A DNA stretch of 8,938 nucleotides from Alphaproteobacteria bacterium (lineage in GTDB: Bacteria > Pseudomonadota > Alphaproteobacteria > ATCC43930 > CGMCC-115725). A program made the translations under genes and the position numbers. The stretch lies in contig JAGWIH010000079.1 in the NCBI GenBank assembly GCA_028866355.1, positions 1 to 8,938 on the forward strand, in the 5' to 3' direction. Position 1 is the stretch's first letter; every line of letters begins with the position of its first letter. Shown one piece after another: positions 6,471-8,938 of this stretch. Below the pieces are notes generated by a model. That model was given only the letters and a program-made list of their open reading frames with translations, ran no database searches and was not told the DNA's origin.

Positions 6471-7319
6471 ATGACCGTGCCGCCGTTGCCGACAATCATG
6501 GTCGAACCGTTGGTGCGCGCGGCGCTGCTCGAAGATCTCGGCCGGGCGGGCGATATCACCACAGACGCGATCGTGCCCGTGGATATGCAGGCGACGACGG
6601 CGCTGGTCGCGCGCAAGGCGGGCATAGTCGCTGGCCTCGATTGCGCAGCGATCGCGTTTCGGCTGATCGAGCCGGCGCTCAAAATCGAAATCGCGCGGCC
6701 AGACGGCAGCGCCGTTGCCGCCGGTGAAACCATTGCGACGATCGCCGGTCCGACGCGCGGTATCCTGACCGCCGAACGGGTGGCGCTCAATTTCCTGTGT
6801 CACATGAGCGGCATCGCATCGGCCGCGGCGGCGATCGTTCAGTCGATCAAAGGAACCCGTGCGCGGCTCGTGTGCACGCGTAAGACCATGCCGGGTTTGC
6901 GCGCCTTGCAGAAATACGCCGTGCGTGTCGGTGGCGGCTTCAACCATCGCTTCGGTCTCGATGACGGCGTGCTGATCAAGGACAATCATGTCGCCGCCGC
7001 CGGCGGCGTTGCGGCGGCCGTCGCGCGCGCTCGCGCCGCTGTCGGCCATTTGGTCAAGATCGAGCTCGAAGTCGACACGCTCGAACAGCTTGCCGAAGCA
7101 CTCAAGCTCAAGGTCGACGCGGTGTTGCTCGACAATATGAGCCTGGACGATTTGCGCCGGGCCGTCGCATTGGTCGGTGGCCAGCTGGTGACCGAAGCGT
7201 CGGGCCGCATCACACCGGAAACGGCGCCCGCTGTCGCGGCGACCGGCGTCGACCTGTTGTCGAGCGGCTGGCTCACCCACAGCGTCACGGCGCTCGACAT
7301 TGGGCTCGACTGGCGCTAG
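6471..7319 (+). CDS. nadC: Nicotinate-nucleotide pyrophosphorylase (quinolinate phosphoribosyltransferase) NadC
   Basis: Converts quinolinate and PRPP to nicotinate mononucleotide, CO2 and pyrophosphate, the step that feeds the shared end of NAD synthesis. At 282 residues it has the typical length. Landmarks are EDLGRAGDITTDAIVP (21-36), RKAGIVAGL (48-56), LTAERVALNFLCHMSGIAS (99-117), CTRKTMPGLRALQKYAVRVGG (135-155, key residues Arg137, Lys138, Lys148 and Arg152), GFNHRFGLDDGVLIKDNH (156-173), ELEVDTLEQ (198-206), LLDNMS (219-224) and EASGRI (242-247). Most of the residues known to bind quinolinate and PRPP in this family lie in these blocks. The start is supported by GGGGA at 6458-6462, eight bases upstream. 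It follows the nadB stop by three bases and closes the nadABC unit; a terminator-like hairpin lies just downstream. Confidence 0.96.
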   Translation: MTVPPLPTIMVEPLVRAALLEDLGRAGDITTDAIVPVDMQATTALVARKAGIVAGLDCAAIAFRLIEPALKIEIARPDGSAVAAGETIATIAGPTRGILTAERVALNFLCHMSGIASAAAAIVQSIKGTRARLVCTRKTMPGLRALQKYAVRVGGGFNHRFGLDDGVLIKDNHVAAAGGVAAAVARARAAVGHLVKIELEVDTLEQLAEALKLKVDAVLLDNMSLDDLRRAVALVGGQLVTEASGRITPETAPAVAATGVDLLSSGWLTHSVTALDIGLDWR

Positions 7320-7336
7320 CCGGCGCGATCGCGGTA

Positions 7337-7358
7337 GCTTGCAGTAACGCTTGCGGTA
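7337..7358 (+). repeat. Short tandem direct repeat between nadC and tcuA
   Basis: GCTTGCAGTA (7337-7346) and GCTTGCGGTA (7349-7358) are 10-base copies with one mismatch, spaced 12 bases apart, close to one helical turn. Such spacing suits a dimeric or stacked DNA-binding protein, and Salmonella tcu genes are under a LysR-type regulator, but no regulator gene is visible here. It may be chance. Confidence 0.25.
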
Positions 7359-7369
7359 CAAGCGGTTTT
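7348..7369 (+). terminator. Terminator-like hairpin between nadC and tcuA
   Basis: CGCTTG (7348-7353) and CAAGCG (7359-7364) form a perfect 6-bp stem with a 5-base loop, and one G separates it from TTTT (7366-7369). It lies 29 bases after the nadC stop and 21 before the tcuA ATG. A second stem, 7360-7365 with 7372-7377 (one G-T pair, loop TTTTCG), uses the same bases and would exclude the first. This could be an ordinary weak terminator, partial read-through into tcuA, or an attenuator. The T-run is short, so confidence is limited. Confidence 0.4.
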
Positions 7370-7389
7370 CGCCGTTTGATCGCGGGCGA

Positions 7390-8787
7390 ATGAGCGAGCT
7401 GGCCGGATCGTACGATGTGCTGGTGGCGGGCGGTGGCAATGCTGCGCTGTGCGCCGCAATCACCGCCCGCGAAGCCGGCGCCAGCGTGCTACTGGTCGAG
7501 CATGCGCCACGTGCCTTCCGCGGCGGCAACAGCCGGCACACGCGCAATTTCCGGATCATGCACGCCGCGCCGACCGCGACGCTGACGGAAGCCTATGCCG
7601 AAGACGAATATTGGGATGATCTGCGTCGGGTCACCGGCGGCGAAACCGACGAAGCACTGGCGCGGCTGACGATCCGCAGCTCCGGACCGGCATTGGCCTG
7701 GATGGAAAGCCGCGGCGTTCGCTTTCAGCCGTCGCTCACCGGCACGCTTAGCCTGTCGCGCACCAATGCGTTCTTCCTCGGTGGCGGCAAGGCTTTGCTC
7801 AACGCCTATTACCGCACGGCCGAGCGGCTCGGTGTCGCGATCGCCTACGACGCCGAAGTGCAGGACGTTCGCCTGCGCGACGGCGCGGTCGACTCGGTGA
7901 TGATCGAATCCGGCGGTCGAACGATGCGCCCCCGCGTCAAGACCGTCATCGTGGCGGCGGGCGGCTTTCAGGCGAACATCGACTGGCTCCGGCAATATTG
8001 GGGCGCGGCCGCCGACAATTTCCTGATCCGCGGCACGCCCTATGCGAAGGGCCGGGTGCTGCGCAACCTGCTCGACCAGGACGTGATGCCGATCGGCGAT
8101 CCGACGCAATGCCATGCGGTGGCGATCGATGCACGCGCGCCGAAATTCGACGGCGGCATCGTCACCCGCCTCGATGCGATCCCGTTCAGCATCGTTGTCA
8201 ATCGCGAGGCGCGGCGCTTCTACGACGAGGGCGAGGACCTATGGCCCAAGCGCTATGCCATCTGGGGGCGGCTGATCGCGCAGCAGCCCGGCCAAATCGC
8301 CTACGCCATCACCGACGCGAAGGCGCTGACTCTGTTCATGCCGTCGATGTATCCCGCGATCACCGGCGCGACGATCGACGAAATCGCCGGCAAGCTCGCG
8401 CTCGATCGCGCCACGCTCGGCGAAACGGTGCGCGCGTACAACGCGGCAGTGCGGCCGGGTCGGTTCAGCGACGAGATTCTCGACGATTGTCGCACCGACG
8501 GGCTGACGCCGGCCAAGTCGCATTGGGCGCGGCGCATCGATGCGCCGCCCTATGTCGCTTATCCGCTGCGGCCGGGCATCACCTTCACCTATCTCGGCGT
8601 CAAGGTGGACGACCGGGCGCGCGTCGTTATGCGCAACGGCGAGCGCGTCAGCAATCTGTTCGCCGCCGGCGAGATCATGGCGGGCAACATCCTGGGGCGC
8701 GGTTATCTCGCCGGTTTCGGCATGACCATCGGTACCGTGTTCGGATGCATAGCCGGTCGGGAGGCCGCGACATATGCGCGACACTGA
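7390..8787 (+). CDS. tcuA: FAD-dependent tricarballylate dehydrogenase TcuA
   Basis: Predicted flavoprotein that oxidises tricarballylate, a citrate analogue that inhibits aconitase, to cis-aconitate and hands the electrons to TcuB. The 465-residue length agrees with known TcuA (about 465). The N-terminal FAD site reads YDVLVAGGGNAALCAA (8-23), followed by the subfamily signature RGGNSRHTRNFR (44-55). VIVAAGGF (186-193) and the C-terminal LFAAGEIMAGNILGRGYLAGFG (423-444, key residues Glu428 and Arg437) complete the flavin fold. YPLRPGITFTYLGV (391-404) lies where related reductases bind substrate. The ATG at 7390 is preferred because the coding pattern begins with MSELAGSYDVL; a TTG at 7351 would add 13 codons that overlap the hairpin. 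The ribosome site is weak. It may be co-transcribed with nadABC or separately controlled. A related tricarboxylate or dicarboxylate substrate remains possible. Confidence 0.9.
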   Translation: MSELAGSYDVLVAGGGNAALCAAITAREAGASVLLVEHAPRAFRGGNSRHTRNFRIMHAAPTATLTEAYAEDEYWDDLRRVTGGETDEALARLTIRSSGPALAWMESRGVRFQPSLTGTLSLSRTNAFFLGGGKALLNAYYRTAERLGVAIAYDAEVQDVRLRDGAVDSVMIESGGRTMRPRVKTVIVAAGGFQANIDWLRQYWGAAADNFLIRGTPYAKGRVLRNLLDQDVMPIGDPTQCHAVAIDARAPKFDGGIVTRLDAIPFSIVVNREARRFYDEGEDLWPKRYAIWGRLIAQQPGQIAYAITDAKALTLFMPSMYPAITGATIDEIAGKLALDRATLGETVRAYNAAVRPGRFSDEILDDCRTDGLTPAKSHWARRIDAPPYVAYPLRPGITFTYLGVKVDDRARVVMRNGERVSNLFAAGEIMAGNILGRGYLAGFGMTIGTVFGCIAGREAATYARH

Positions 8788-8938
8788 CGCCGTCGCGGAG
8801 GCGCGGCGGGAAATGGAAATTTGCAATGCTTGCCGGTATTGCGAAGGCTATTGCGCGGTCTTTCCGGCGATGGAGCTGCGCCGCGAATTCTCCAACGCCG
8901 ATTTGAGCTATCTCGCCAACCTCTGCCACGATTGCCGC
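8774..8938 (+). CDS. tcuB: Tricarballylate utilisation Fe-S protein TcuB (N-terminal fragment, cut by window end)
   Basis: Only the first 55 codons are in the window. They read through EARREMEICNACRYCEGYC with Cys17, Cys20, Cys23 and Cys27, a C-x2-C-x2-C-x3-C [4Fe-4S] motif, then AVFPAMELRREF and YLANLCHDC, where Cys51 and Cys54 begin a second cluster motif. This matches the start of TcuB (also called CitB), a membrane-associated Fe-S and haem protein thought to reoxidise TcuA by passing electrons to the quinone pool. The start overlaps the end of tcuA by 14 bases, and GGGAGG at 8759-8764 lies nine bases upstream as a good ribosome site. The overlap indicates one operon with tcuA. The remainder, including the expected membrane helices, lies outside the window. 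Confidence 0.92.
   Translation, partial: MRDTDAVAEARREMEICNACRYCEGYCAVFPAMELRREFSNADLSYLANLCHDCR

Noticed and set aside
6375..7559. A 394-codon minus-strand open frame across nadC and the start of tcuA
   Set aside because: Antisense to nadC, which is complete; composition is arginine-rich and low in hydrophobic patterning, with no family match seen.
7998..8906. A 302-codon plus-strand open frame overlapping tcuA and tcuB
   Set aside because: A shifted-frame shadow of tcuA with very high arginine content; tcuA and tcuB motifs are in other frames.
1..8938. Mobile elements, CRISPR arrays, tRNA or rRNA genes
   Set aside because: No transposase or integrase motifs, no regularly spaced repeats, and no tRNA-like or rRNA-like sequence were seen in the gaps between genes.

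Overview
The window is GC-rich DNA with tightly packed genes and strong G/C preference at third codon positions. It most likely comes from an alphaproteobacterium of the Rhizobiales or Rhodospirillales type. The main reason is a NadQ-type (COG4111) regulator divergent from nadABC, an arrangement I know from those groups. The order is inferred from gene content only.

Layout. Positions 61-2690 (minus strand) hold a two-gene surface-polysaccharide unit: a Wzx-like membrane flippase, then a WalW-like polysaccharide deacetylase joined to it by an ATGA stop/start overlap. Positions 2691-2881 are a gene-free gap with possible CtrA-like sites. Next on the minus strand is a NadQ-type regulator with a degenerate Nudix-like domain and an NrtR-like winged helix. 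Across a short AT-richer control region, the plus strand carries nadA, nadB and nadC, the complete aspartate-to-NaMN route. After a 70-base gap with a terminator-like hairpin come tcuA (tricarballylate dehydrogenase flavoprotein) and the first 55 codons of tcuB (Fe-S partner), cut by the window edge.

How the genes work together. NadB oxidises L-aspartate to iminosuccinate, NadA condenses that with dihydroxyacetone phosphate to quinolinate, and NadC converts quinolinate to nicotinate mononucleotide. NadQ probably senses an adenine nucleotide or NAD-related ligand and represses nadABC from the shared intergenic region. TcuA and TcuB would oxidise tricarballylate (or a related tricarboxylate) to cis-aconitate and pass the electrons to the membrane quinone pool. 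The polysaccharide genes look unrelated to NAD metabolism.

Most of the window is well-understood metabolism. The parts most worth a second look are non-coding: the nadQ-nadA control region, where opposed promoters overlap and the nadA leader can fold into competing hairpins, one covering the ribosome binding site; the nadC-tcuA junction, which has a similar smaller arrangement; and the physical linkage of tcuAB to nadABC. I found no insertion sequence, CRISPR array, tRNA or rRNA.
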